Part shown: positions 44,585 to 52,075 of the stretch, in pieces
Layout: each line of letters opens with the position of its first letter
Position numbering within the stretch: position 1 is the first letter of the stretch
Source: Pseudomonas aegrilactucae
GTDB lineage: Bacteria > Pseudomonadota > Gammaproteobacteria > Pseudomonadales > Pseudomonadaceae
Direction: 5' to 3'
Assembly (NCBI RefSeq): GCF_019168305.1
Contig: NZ_JAHTBI010000010.1
Coordinates: 248,001 to 312,000, forward strand
DNA length: 64,000 bases
The notes under the pieces: generated by a model
The model's input: only the letters and a program-made list of their open reading frames with translations
Database searches by the model: none
What the model was told of the DNA's origin: nothing
Program-made: the position numbers and the translations under genes

Positions 44585-46342
44585 ATGCCTTCAACATTCC
44601 GTGCCCTGCGCCTGGGCCTGATCCTGCTGCTGATCACTGCCGGCACCCTGCTTGCTGCCGGCTGGGCCATGCACCAGGCCAAACGCCAGGCGATGCTCGA
44701 CGACACCCAGCGCGCCAGCCAGCAGTTGGGCCTGTATGCCAACTCGCTGCATACCCTGATCGAACGTTATCGCGCGCTGCCCGCCGTACTGGCGCTGGAC
44801 GCCGAACTGATCAACGCCTTGAGTGGCCCGGTGGGCGACGCGACCCGGGACGCGATGAACCGCAAGCTCGAACGCATCAATGGCGCCGCAAAATCCTCGA
44901 CCCTGGAACTGCTCGACCACACCGGCCTTGCGGTCGCCGCCAGCAACTGGAACCTGCCCAACAGCTATGTCGGGCAGAACTACGGCTTTCGACCCTACTT
45001 CAAGCAGACCCGCACCCAGGGCAGCGGGCGCTTCTACGCGGTAGGCGTGACCAGTGGCATCCCCGGCTACTTCCTGTCCAGTGCGGTGCTGGGCAGCGAC
45101 GGGCGTTTTCTCGGCGCCATGGTGGTCAAGCTGGAGTTTCCCGAGCTGGAGCGCGAATGGCGCCAGGGCAGCGACGTGCTGCTGGTCAGCGATGCGCGCG
45201 GGATCATCTTCATCGCCAACCAGGACGACTGGCGCTACCGCGAGCTCAACCCGCTGTCGGCGGCCGACTTCAACGAACTCGATGCCACCCGTCAATACGA
45301 CAAGCAGGCCTTGTTGCCCCTGCAGCGCCAGGTGCTGACGCGCTTTGACCACAACAGCCACCTGGTGCGCGTGCAGCGCCCCGAGGGCAGCACCGACTAC
45401 CTGTGGGAAAGCCTGCCGCTGGAAGCCGAAGGCTGGACCCTGCACCTGCTGCGCAAACCCCAGACCGGCGACGAGGGGCGCAATGCCGGCCTGGCCGCCG
45501 CCGCCCTCTGGCTGACCCTGGTATTTGCCATGCTGTTCGTCAGCCAGCGCCTGCGCCTGGCGCGGTTGCGCAAGCGCAGCCGCGACGAACTCAAGCGCCT
45601 GGTCGAAGAGCGCACCCGCGAGCTGCGCACCGCCCAGGAAGGCCTGGTGCAATCGACCAAGCTGGCGGCCCTGGGCCAGATGTCCGCCGCCCTGGCGCAT
45701 GAACTGAACCAGCCGCTGACCACCCAGCGCATGCAACTGGCAACCCTGCGCCTGCTGCTCGACGGCGAGCGCCTCGAGGAGGCGCGCCAGGCCCTGCAAC
45801 CGCTGGAGCAGATGCTCACGCGCATGGCGGCGCTGACCGGGCACCTCAAGACCTTCGCGCGCAACAGCCCCAGTGGCCTGCGCGAACGCCTCGACCTGGC
45901 CACGGTGGTCGACCAGGCACTGCAGTTGCTCGACCCGCGCATCCGCGCCGAAGGCGTCAGCACCGCACTGTACCTGGCCCGCCCGGCCTGGGTACGAGGC
46001 GACCCGATTCGCCTGGAGCAGGTGCTGATCAACCTGTTGCGCAATGCCCTGGACGCCATGGCCGACAAGACCTTCAAACGCCTTGAAGTGCGCATCGAAA
46101 ACGGCCATGAACACTGGCAACTGAGCGTGCTCGACAGTGGCGGCGGCATCAAGGAGGAGCACCTGGACAGCGTGTTCGACCCGTTCTTCACCACCAAGCC
46201 GGTGGGCGAAGGGCTGGGGCTTGGCCTGGCGATTTCCTATGGCATCATCCATGAAGCCGGCGGGCGCCTGCAGGTCGACAACCAGCCTGGTGGCGCACGC
46301 TTCAGTTTCACCCTGCCCTGCGACCCGGAGCCTGCATGCTGA
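44585..46342 (+). CDS. mifS: DctB-type sensor histidine kinase (MifS-like)
   Basis: Inner-membrane kinase for a C4/C5-dicarboxylate signal. About 585 aa from MPSTFRALRLGLILLLITAG at 44585; an upstream ATG at 44531 is possible, and neither has a strong Shine-Dalgarno. Two membrane segments bracket a double-Cache-like periplasmic domain (GQNYGFRPYFKQTRTQGSGR is the DctB-like core). Then a coiled coil, the H-box LAALGQMSAALAHELNQPLT, and ATPase boxes NLLRNALDAM, LDSGGGI and GEGLGLGLAIS. It overlaps the response-regulator gene by 7 bp. The link to 2-oxoglutarate comes from the adjacent permease and the P. aeruginosa MifSR parallel. Confidence 0.85.
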   Translation: MPSTFRALRLGLILLLITAGTLLAAGWAMHQAKRQAMLDDTQRASQQLGLYANSLHTLIERYRALPAVLALDAELINALSGPVGDATRDAMNRKLERINGAAKSSTLELLDHTGLAVAASNWNLPNSYVGQNYGFRPYFKQTRTQGSGRFYAVGVTSGIPGYFLSSAVLGSDGRFLGAMVVKLEFPELEREWRQGSDVLLVSDARGIIFIANQDDWRYRELNPLSAADFNELDATRQYDKQALLPLQRQVLTRFDHNSHLVRVQRPEGSTDYLWESLPLEAEGWTLHLLRKPQTGDEGRNAGLAAAALWLTLVFAMLFVSQRLRLARLRKRSRDELKRLVEERTRELRTAQEGLVQSTKLAALGQMSAALAHELNQPLTTQRMQLATLRLLLDGERLEEARQALQPLEQMLTRMAALTGHLKTFARNSPSGLRERLDLATVVDQALQLLDPRIRAEGVSTALYLARPAWVRGDPIRLEQVLINLLRNALDAMADKTFKRLEVRIENGHEHWQLSVLDSGGGIKEEHLDSVFDPFFTTKPVGEGLGLGLAISYGIIHEAGGRLQVDNQPGGARFSFTLPCDPEPAC

Positions 46343-47676
46343 ACGCAGTCATGATCGTCGACGACGAAGCCAGTATCCGTATGGCGGTACAGCAGTGGCT
46401 GAGCCTGGCAGGCTTCGAGGTGCAGGTGTTCGAACGCGCCGAAGCCTGCCTGGCGCAACTGCCCGAACACTTCGCGGGGGTGATCCTCAGCGATGTGCGC
46501 ATGCCCGGCATGGGCGGCCTGCAACTGCTGGAGCAACTGCAGGCGCACGATGCCGACCTGCCGGTGATCCTGCTCACCGGGCATGGCGATGTGCCGATGG
46601 CAGTGGAAGCCATGCGCAACGGCGCCTACGACTTCCTGGAGAAACCCTTCAGCCCCGAAAACCTGCTCGGCAGCCTGCGCCGCGCACTGGAGAAACGCCA
46701 GCTGGTGCTGGAGAACCGCCGCCTGCATGAACAGGCCGACCTCAAGGCACGCCTGGAAACCACCTTGCTGGGCATGTCCCAGGGCTTGCAGCAGTTGCGC
46801 CGCCAGGTACTGGACCTGGCCGGGCTGCCGGTCAACGTGCTGATCCGTGGCGAAACCGGCAGCGGCAAGGAGCGGGTCGCACGCTGCCTGCACGACTTCG
46901 GCCCGCGCGCCGCCAAGCCGTTCGTGGCGCTCAACTGTGCGGCCATCCCCGAGCAGCTGTTCGAGGCCGAGCTGTTCGGGCATGAAAGCGGCGCGTTCAC
47001 CGGTGCCCAGGGCAAGCGCATCGGCAAGCTGGAGTACGCCAACGGCGGCACCGTGTTCCTCGACGAAATCGAAAGCATGCCACTGGCCCAGCAGGCCAAG
47101 CTGCTGCGCGTGATCCAGGAGCACAAGCTCGAGCGCCTGGGCGCCAACCAGAGCATCAGCGTAGACCTGCGCATCATTGCCGCAACCAAGCCCGACCTGT
47201 TGCTTGAAGCCCGTGCCGGGCGTTTTCGCGAAGACCTGGCCTACCGCCTGAACGTGGCCGAACTACGCCTGGCGCCGCTGCGTGAGCGCCGCGAGGACAT
47301 CCCGCTGCTGTTCGAGCACTTTGCCCGCGATGCCGGCGAACGCCTGGGGCGCAGCGCGCCGCCCTTGAGCGGCGCACAACTGGGCCAGTTGCTCAGCCAC
47401 GACTGGCCCGGCAACGTGCGCGAACTGGCCAACGCCGCCGAACGCCATGCGCTGGGCCTGGGCGAACCCGAGACACTGGAGCCGGGTGCCGGCCAGTCGC
47501 TGGCCGCACAACAGGAAGCGTTCGAGGCGCAATGCCTGCGCGCCGCCCTGAGCCGCCATCAGGGCGATATCAAGGCCGTGCTCGAAGAGCTGCAATTGCC
47601 GCGCCGTACCCTCAACGAGAAGATGCAGCGCCATGGCCTGCTGCGCGAAGACTTTCTCGGACGCGACGCCGAGTAG
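46336..47676 (+). CDS. mifR: Sigma-54-dependent response regulator (MifR/DctD-like)
   Basis: Enhancer-binding activator. The 446-aa product has a receiver domain with phosphoacceptor Asp in VILSDVRMPGMGGLQLLEQL. The AAA+ domain has Walker A GETGSGKERVARCL, an intact sigma-54 contact loop GAFTGAQGKRIGKLEYANGG and Walker B GTVFLDEIES. A Fis-type helix-turn-helix closes it (GDIKAVLEELQLPRRTLNEK). With mifS it likely drives the next gene through the palindrome and -24/-12 promoter that follow it directly. Confidence 0.92.
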   Translation: MLNAVMIVDDEASIRMAVQQWLSLAGFEVQVFERAEACLAQLPEHFAGVILSDVRMPGMGGLQLLEQLQAHDADLPVILLTGHGDVPMAVEAMRNGAYDFLEKPFSPENLLGSLRRALEKRQLVLENRRLHEQADLKARLETTLLGMSQGLQQLRRQVLDLAGLPVNVLIRGETGSGKERVARCLHDFGPRAAKPFVALNCAAIPEQLFEAELFGHESGAFTGAQGKRIGKLEYANGGTVFLDEIESMPLAQQAKLLRVIQEHKLERLGANQSISVDLRIIAATKPDLLLEARAGRFREDLAYRLNVAELRLAPLRERREDIPLLFEHFARDAGERLGRSAPPLSGAQLGQLLSHDWPGNVRELANAAERHALGLGEPETLEPGAGQSLAAQQEAFEAQCLRAALSRHQGDIKAVLEELQLPRRTLNEKMQRHGLLREDFLGRDAE

Positions 47677-47705
47677 GCGGATTCTTGCCTACCCATGACA
47701 CGCAG

Positions 47706-47725
47706 ATGAGCGGATTTCCGCTCAT
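47706..47725. promoter_or_regulatory. Perfect 20-bp palindrome, likely MifR/DctD-type enhancer site
   Basis: ATGAGCGGA (47706-47714), TT, TCCGCTCAT (47717-47725): two exact 9-base arms. It lies 40 bp upstream of the -24 element of the permease promoter, a usual place for a sigma-54 activator site. Confidence 0.65.
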
Positions 47726-47764
47726 TCGAGCGCTGTAACCCTTCCAGACCGGGCCTGCGGCAGC

Positions 47765-47780
47765 TGGCACAAGTCCTGCT
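47765..47780 (+). promoter_or_regulatory. Sigma-54 (-24/-12) promoter of the permease gene
   Basis: TGGCAC (47765-47770), five bases, CTGCT (47776-47780). GG and GC elements have the required spacing; only the first base of the -12 element departs from TTGC. About 60 bp before the permease ATG. Confidence 0.7.
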
Positions 47781-47815
47781 ATAGCCGTATCAGGCTGCGT
47801 TTCGGCGCGCTCCAC

Positions 47816-47823
47816 AAAAACAA
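47816..47823 (+). promoter_or_regulatory. Hfq/Crc-type CA motif in the permease leader
   Basis: AAAAACAA fits AANAANAA and ends just before the Shine-Dalgarno (AGAAGGA, 47826-47832), placing it for translational repression. Confidence 0.45.
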
Positions 47824-47839
47824 CTAGAAGGATCCTTCA

Positions 47840-49156
47840 ATGGATAACTCCACTTCATTGCCTGCTGGGGCGGCGGCCGCGCCCGCTGACAAAACCACCT
47901 CCAGCCGTCTCAAGTCGATTTTCTCCGGCTCCATCGGCAACATGGTCGAATGGTACGACTGGTACGTCTACGCCGCGTTCTCGCTGTACTTCGCCAAGGC
48001 CTTCTTCCCGGCCGGCAACACCACTACCCAATTGCTCAACACCGCTGCGATCTTCGCCGTGGGCTTCCTGATGCGCCCGATCGGCGGCTGGCTGATGGGG
48101 ATCTATGCCGACCGCAAGGGGCGCAAGGCCGCGCTGATGGCCTCGGTGCTGCTGATGTGCGCAGGCTCGCTGGTCATCGCCCTGACCCCAAGCTACGAGA
48201 CCATCGGCGTTGCCGCGCCGGTGCTGCTGGTGATCGCACGCCTGATGCAGGGCCTGTCGGTGGGCGGTGAATACGGCACCTCGGCCACCTACCTGAGCGA
48301 GATGGCAACCAAGGAACGTCGCGGCTTCTTCTCCAGTTTCCAGTATGTGACGCTGATCTCCGGCCAGCTCATCGCGCTGGCGGTGCTGATCATCCTGCAG
48401 CAGACCCTGACCACCGAGCAGCTGTACTCGTGGGGCTGGCGCGTACCGTTCGTGATCGGCGCGCTGTGTGCGGTGGTAGCGCTGTACCTGCGTCGCGGCA
48501 TGGAAGAAACCGCCTCGTTCACCAAGCAGGAAAAGCCGAAAGAGAGCTCGATGCGCACCCTGCTGCGTCACCCCAAGGAGCTGGCGACCGTGGTTGGCCT
48601 GACCATGGGCGGCACCCTGGCGTTCTACACCTACACCACCTACATGCAGAAGTACCTGGTGAACACGGTGGGCATGAGCATCAGTGACTCGACGATGATC
48701 TCGGCGGCCACCCTGTTCCTGTTCATGTGCCTGCAGCCGGTGATCGGCAGCCTGTCGGACAAGATCGGCCGACGTCCGATCCTGATCGCCTTCGGTGTGC
48801 TGGGCACGATCTTCACCGTACCGATCCTGACCACCCTGCATACCATCCAGAGCTGGTGGGGCGCGTTCTTCCTGATCATGGCGGCGCTGATCATCGTCAG
48901 CGGCTACACCTCGATCAACGCCGTGGTGAAGGCCGAGCTGTTCCCCACCGAGATCCGTGCACTGGGCGTGGGCCTGCCGTATGCGCTGACCGTGTCGATC
49001 TTTGGCGGTACCGCCGAATACGTCGCGCTGTGGTTCAAGAGCATGAACATGGAGACCGGTTACTACTGGTACGTCACCGCGTGCATCGCCTGCTCGCTGC
49101 TGGTGTATGTGTTCATGAAGGACACCCGCACGCATTCGCGGATCGTGACTGACTGA
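47840..49156 (+). CDS. kgtP: MFS 2-oxoglutarate/dicarboxylate:proton symporter (KgtP-like)
   Basis: Inner-membrane transporter of the metabolite:H+ symporter (MHS) family. The 438-aa product has 12 segments. MHS signatures: SGSIGNMVEWYDWYVYAAFS near the N-terminus, RPIGGWLMGIYADRKGRKAA loop 2-3, and QGLSVGGEYGTSATYLSEMA. In P. aeruginosa the PA5530 homologue is a 2-oxoglutarate permease under MifR and RpoN, which fits the position after mifSR. Citrate or another C5/C6 acid is an alternative substrate. Confidence 0.88.
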   Translation: MDNSTSLPAGAAAAPADKTTSSRLKSIFSGSIGNMVEWYDWYVYAAFSLYFAKAFFPAGNTTTQLLNTAAIFAVGFLMRPIGGWLMGIYADRKGRKAALMASVLLMCAGSLVIALTPSYETIGVAAPVLLVIARLMQGLSVGGEYGTSATYLSEMATKERRGFFSSFQYVTLISGQLIALAVLIILQQTLTTEQLYSWGWRVPFVIGALCAVVALYLRRGMEETASFTKQEKPKESSMRTLLRHPKELATVVGLTMGGTLAFYTYTTYMQKYLVNTVGMSISDSTMISAATLFLFMCLQPVIGSLSDKIGRRPILIAFGVLGTIFTVPILTTLHTIQSWWGAFFLIMAALIIVSGYTSINAVVKAELFPTEIRALGVGLPYALTVSIFGGTAEYVALWFKSMNMETGYYWYVTACIACSLLVYVFMKDTRTHSRIVTD

Positions 49157-49173
49157 TATACCCAGGCAACACC

Positions 49174-49208
49174 AAAAGGGGGCCTCCAGCGATGGAGGCC
49201 CCCTTTTT
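49174..49208 (+). terminator. Strong terminator after the permease gene
   Basis: AAAAGGGGGCCTCC (49174-49187) and GGAGGCCCCCTTTT (49194-49207) form a 14-bp stem with a 6-nt loop and T run, 17 bp past the stop. Confidence 0.93.
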
Positions 49209-49343
49209 CATGGGCTTGATTCGGGATCACTCATAAGCATCTATTTATTCGATTTTAATAGCCTGTTATTTGCGCTTTTTTAATCAATTTCATCAGCGTA
49301 ACATCAACCCCACAGCAGCAAACCACCTCTCACTACCCCGGAG

Positions 49344-49351
49344 CCCCCCCC
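49344..49351 (+). repeat. C8 tract between Shine-Dalgarno and ATG
   Basis: GGAG (49340-49343) is followed by eight C and directly by ATG (49352). The whole spacer is one mononucleotide run, so any slip changes the ribosome-binding spacing. Confidence 0.85.
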
Positions 49352-49561
49352 ATGAAAACCAAACTGATCCTGACCCTGGCCCTCTCTGTACTGGCTGCCA
49401 ACGCCTTCGCCGAGGACGGCTTCGACCGTACCAAGGCGCACAATTTCGCGATTGAACACGCTCAACCCGCCAAGGTTGCGGAAGACGGTTTTGATCGCAC
49501 CAATGCACACAAATTTGCCGAAGACGGCTTTGACCGCACCAAGGCGCACCGCTTCAGCTAA
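49352..49561 (+). CDS. Small exported triple-repeat protein, unknown function
   Basis: A 69-aa protein with a clear signal peptide (MKTKLILTLALSVLAANAFA). The mature part of about 49 residues is three near-identical copies of AEDGFDRT(K/N)AH(N/K/R)F, the first and second parted by AIEHAQPAKV. Each copy has two or more acidic residues, an Arg and a His. No known family comes to mind. It is a stand-alone gene between two terminators. Periplasmic or secreted; possibly processed into short peptides, which is speculation. Confidence 0.8.
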   Translation: MKTKLILTLALSVLAANAFAEDGFDRTKAHNFAIEHAQPAKVAEDGFDRTNAHKFAEDGFDRTKAHRFS

Positions 49562-49579
49562 ATACCCTGCAACGCTCAC

Positions 49580-49605
49580 AGCCCGGCTTCGGCCGGGCTT
49601 AGTCG
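49580..49605 (+). terminator. Hairpin terminator with UUCG loop
   Basis: AGCCCGGC (49580-49587), TTCG, GCCGGGCT (49592-49599): an 8-bp stem closed by a stable C(UUCG)G loop, 18 bp past the small repeat protein stop. The T run is short. Confidence 0.7.
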
Positions 49606-49664
49606 TGTTCAGGGACCGCAAGTCTTGGCACACTGGGCGCCCCCTCCGCCCACAAGGCCCGCTG

Positions 49665-50270
49665 ATGTACTACTACGAACCCGCAAAAGGCCACGGCCTG
49701 CCCCACGACCCGTTCAACGCCATCGTCGGCCCGCGCCCGATCGGCTGGATCTCCTCGCACGACCGCGAGGGCCGCCTGAACCTTGCGCCCTACAGCTTTT
49801 TCAACGCCTTCAACTACATTCCGCCGATCATCGGGTTCTGCAGCGTCGGGCGCAAAGACAGCCTGAACAATATCGAACAGACCGGCGAGTTTGCCTGGAA
49901 CCTGGCCACCCGCCCGCTGGCCGAGGCCATGAACCAGAGCTGCGCCGCCGTGGCGCCGCAGGTCGACGAGTTCGCGCTGAGCCAGTTGACCCCGGTAGCC
50001 TCCAAGGTGATCGCCGTGCCGCGGGTGCAGGAAAGCCCCGTGTCGTTCGAATGCAAGGTGACCCAGATCGTGCAACTGCAACGCGCCGACCAGGCCCTGG
50101 TACCCAGCTGGCTGATTCTGGGCGAGGTGGTGGCGGTACATATCGCCGAGCACCTGCTCAAGGACGGGATCTACGATACCGCCGCCGCCCAGCCGATCCT
50201 GCGTGGCGGCGGCCCGGCAGATTATTTCGAGCTGGGCAACCTGTTCAGGATGGGCCGCCCGCAGGCGTGA
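49665..50270 (+). CDS. Flavin reductase-like, FMN-binding split-barrel protein
   Basis: A 201-aa protein starting MYYYEPAKGHGLPHDPFNAI at 49665. The split-barrel FMN-binding pattern is visible in IVGPRPIGWISSHDREGRLN, LAPYSFFNAFNYIPPIIGFC and NIEQTGEFAWNLAT. These proteins supply reduced flavin or are esterase-like relatives; partner unknown. Its TGA abuts the stop of the next, convergent gene. Confidence 0.85.
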   Translation: MYYYEPAKGHGLPHDPFNAIVGPRPIGWISSHDREGRLNLAPYSFFNAFNYIPPIIGFCSVGRKDSLNNIEQTGEFAWNLATRPLAEAMNQSCAAVAPQVDEFALSQLTPVASKVIAVPRVQESPVSFECKVTQIVQLQRADQALVPSWLILGEVVAVHIAEHLLKDGIYDTAAAQPILRGGGPADYFELGNLFRMGRPQA

Positions 50271-50501
50271 CTACCAGACCAGTTCGGCGTCGTCGCTGAC
50301 GCCTTGCAGGCGCTCCAGTTCGCAGGTGGCAGCGTCGTCGGCGTCCAGTGCGGTCTTGAACGTCTGCCCTGGCAGCACCTTGTGAAAACGCGGTGCGCCG
50401 CCGGCGCCCAGCGCCTTGACCGCGATCGCGGCGCTGTAGCCGCCCTCGCCCGGAACCACTGCCGATACGGCTTCGAAGGCTTCGAATTCTTTACGTGCCA
50501 T
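50271..50501 (-). CDS. Small conserved-looking hypothetical protein
   Basis: A 76-aa soluble protein, MARKEFEAFEAVSAVVPGEG at the start, ending DAELVW. GGAGG lies nine bases before the ATG at 50501; a GTG six bases further up is too close to it. No motif recognised. Normal codon use and a good ribosome site support a real gene. Confidence 0.65.
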   Translation of the reverse strand: MARKEFEAFEAVSAVVPGEGGYSAAIAVKALGAGGAPRFHKVLPGQTFKTALDADDAATCELERLQGVSDDAELVW

Positions 50502-50541
50502 TGCCACTCACCTCCACATCAGTTGCCGGAAAGCGGCCATT

Positions 50542-50850
50542 CTACCCTGCCGGATGCTCGGTGAAGGTATGCAGGTCGAGGCTGTCGACCACCCGCGCCT
50601 GCACCAGTTCGCCAAACAGCTGCAGGCTGGGCGAGGCGAAATAGTCGTGCAGCGCCGAGGTGTCGGCCCATACCCCGTTGAGCAACCACAGGTCGGCATC
50701 GCAAGTAGAGCGCTGCACACTGAAATGCAGGCACCCCGGGGTTTGACGGGACGGTGCCAGCAACTGTTGCAGGCGTGTGCCCAGTTCTGCCGAGCGGCCC
50801 GCGCTGGCACGTACGAAGGACAGGTGGCTGACCGGTTGAGATGACGTCAT
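50542..50850 (-). CDS. Antibiotic biosynthesis monooxygenase (ABM)-domain protein
   Basis: A 102-aa dimeric alpha/beta-barrel type protein: VSHLSFVRASAGRSAELGTR, LLAPSRQTPGCLHFSVQRST and WADTSALHDYFASPSLQLFG fit the ABM fold. Such proteins act as small oxygenases or quinol-related enzymes; substrate unknown. Lies 40 bp upstream of the 76-aa gene on the same strand. Confidence 0.8.
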   Translation of the reverse strand: MTSSQPVSHLSFVRASAGRSAELGTRLQQLLAPSRQTPGCLHFSVQRSTCDADLWLLNGVWADTSALHDYFASPSLQLFGELVQARVVDSLDLHTFTEHPAG

Positions 50851-51052
50851 GTGCAGTGCTCCTTGAAGCGGCCAGGGACAGAAACCAGGCTGCCAAGACT
50901 ACGGGGCACAACGCCAGACGCGTTAGGCGATTCCTGTCGATGGCTTGCCTGATTCTGCACGTGCGGCAGGATCAGGCAAGAACGGCGCAGCATCCAGCTA
51001 GCGCCCCGGCTTGCACAAACCTATGCTGCGCCCATCGGCAGAGGAACCACAC

Positions 51053-51982
51053 ATGTCAGCCCCTGAACTCACCTCCCCTTCACTGGACCCGGCCCTGGAG
51101 CTGTTGCGCCTGGAACTGGCCGGGCTGATCACCCGCCACTGCCCGACGCCTGGCGGCGCAGCCTCGGCCATTGCCGACCTGCACCTGACACGCTACGAGC
51201 AAAGCAGCCGCTCGATGCCGACCCTGGCGCAACCGGCGCTGTGCATCCTGGCCCAGGGCCGCAAGGAAATCTGCCTGGGCGACGAAACCTATGTCTACGA
51301 CCCGCTGCACTACATGGTGGTGTCAGTGGCCATGCCGGTCAGCGGCGCCCTGCTTGAAGCCAGCCCGCAGAACCCCAGCCTGGGCATTCGGCTGGACATC
51401 GACCCGGCCGAAATCAATGCGTTGATCGCCGAGGCCGGGCCCATGGGCGTGCCCTCGCAGCCGTCGGAGCGCGGCCTGTTCGTCGAGCGCCTGGACAGCC
51501 AGTTGCTGGACGCGTTGCTGCGCCTGATCCGCCTGCTCGACACACCCAAGGACATCGGCGTGCTGGCGCCGCTGATCCGCCGCGAAATTCTGTACCGGCT
51601 GTTGCGCGGGCAGCAAGGCGCGCGGCTGTACGAGATCGCCATGGCCAATACCCAGACCCACCGCGTATGCCAGGCGATTCAATGGCTCAATGACCATTTT
51701 CATCAGCCGTTGCGTATCGATGACCTGGCGCGGGAGGTGAACCTGAGCGCATCGACCTTGCATCACCGCTTCAAGGCGGTGACGTCGATGAGCCCGTTGC
51801 AGTACCAGAAACAGCTGCGCTTGCAGGAGGCACGGCGGCTGATGCTCAACGAGGGACTGGAGGCGTCGGTGGCGGGGTATCGGGTGGGGTATGAAAGCCC
51901 GTCGCAGTTCAGCCGCGAGTACAGCCGGCTGTATGGGGCGCCGCCGTTGCGGGACATGGCCAGGTTGCGCAGCGCCCTCTAG
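51053..51982 (+). CDS. AraC-family regulator with AraC_N domain
   Basis: A 309-aa regulator starting MSAPELTSPSLDPALELLRL at 51053 (AGAGGAA upstream). The N-terminal domain has the AraC_N cupin pattern (QPALCILAQGRKEICLGDET, YMVVSVAMPVSGALLEASPQ). Two helix-turn-helix motifs follow at the end (RIDDLAREVNLSASTLHHRF, then YRVGYESPSQFSREYSRLYG). Targets unknown; the neighbouring ABM gene or the aldehyde dehydrogenase cassette are candidates. Confidence 0.87.
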   Translation: MSAPELTSPSLDPALELLRLELAGLITRHCPTPGGAASAIADLHLTRYEQSSRSMPTLAQPALCILAQGRKEICLGDETYVYDPLHYMVVSVAMPVSGALLEASPQNPSLGIRLDIDPAEINALIAEAGPMGVPSQPSERGLFVERLDSQLLDALLRLIRLLDTPKDIGVLAPLIRREILYRLLRGQQGARLYEIAMANTQTHRVCQAIQWLNDHFHQPLRIDDLAREVNLSASTLHHRFKAVTSMSPLQYQKQLRLQEARRLMLNEGLEASVAGYRVGYESPSQFSREYSRLYGAPPLRDMARLRSAL

Positions 51983-51986
51983 TGCG

Positions 51987-52072
51987 CCTTCGCTGGCAAG
52001 CCAGCTCCCACAGGTACAGTGCCACCCGTGAATACGGCGCGGTCTTTGTGGGAGCTGGCTTGCCAGCGAAGG
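51987..52072. repeat. REP pair (BIME) between convergent genes
   Basis: A perfect 26-bp inverted repeat: left arm 51987-52012, right arm 52047-52072, each with core CGCTGGCAAGCCAGCTCCCA or its complement, spaced by 34 bp. It ends 3 bp before the aldehyde dehydrogenase stop. Confidence 0.92.
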
Positions 52073-52075
52073 GTG

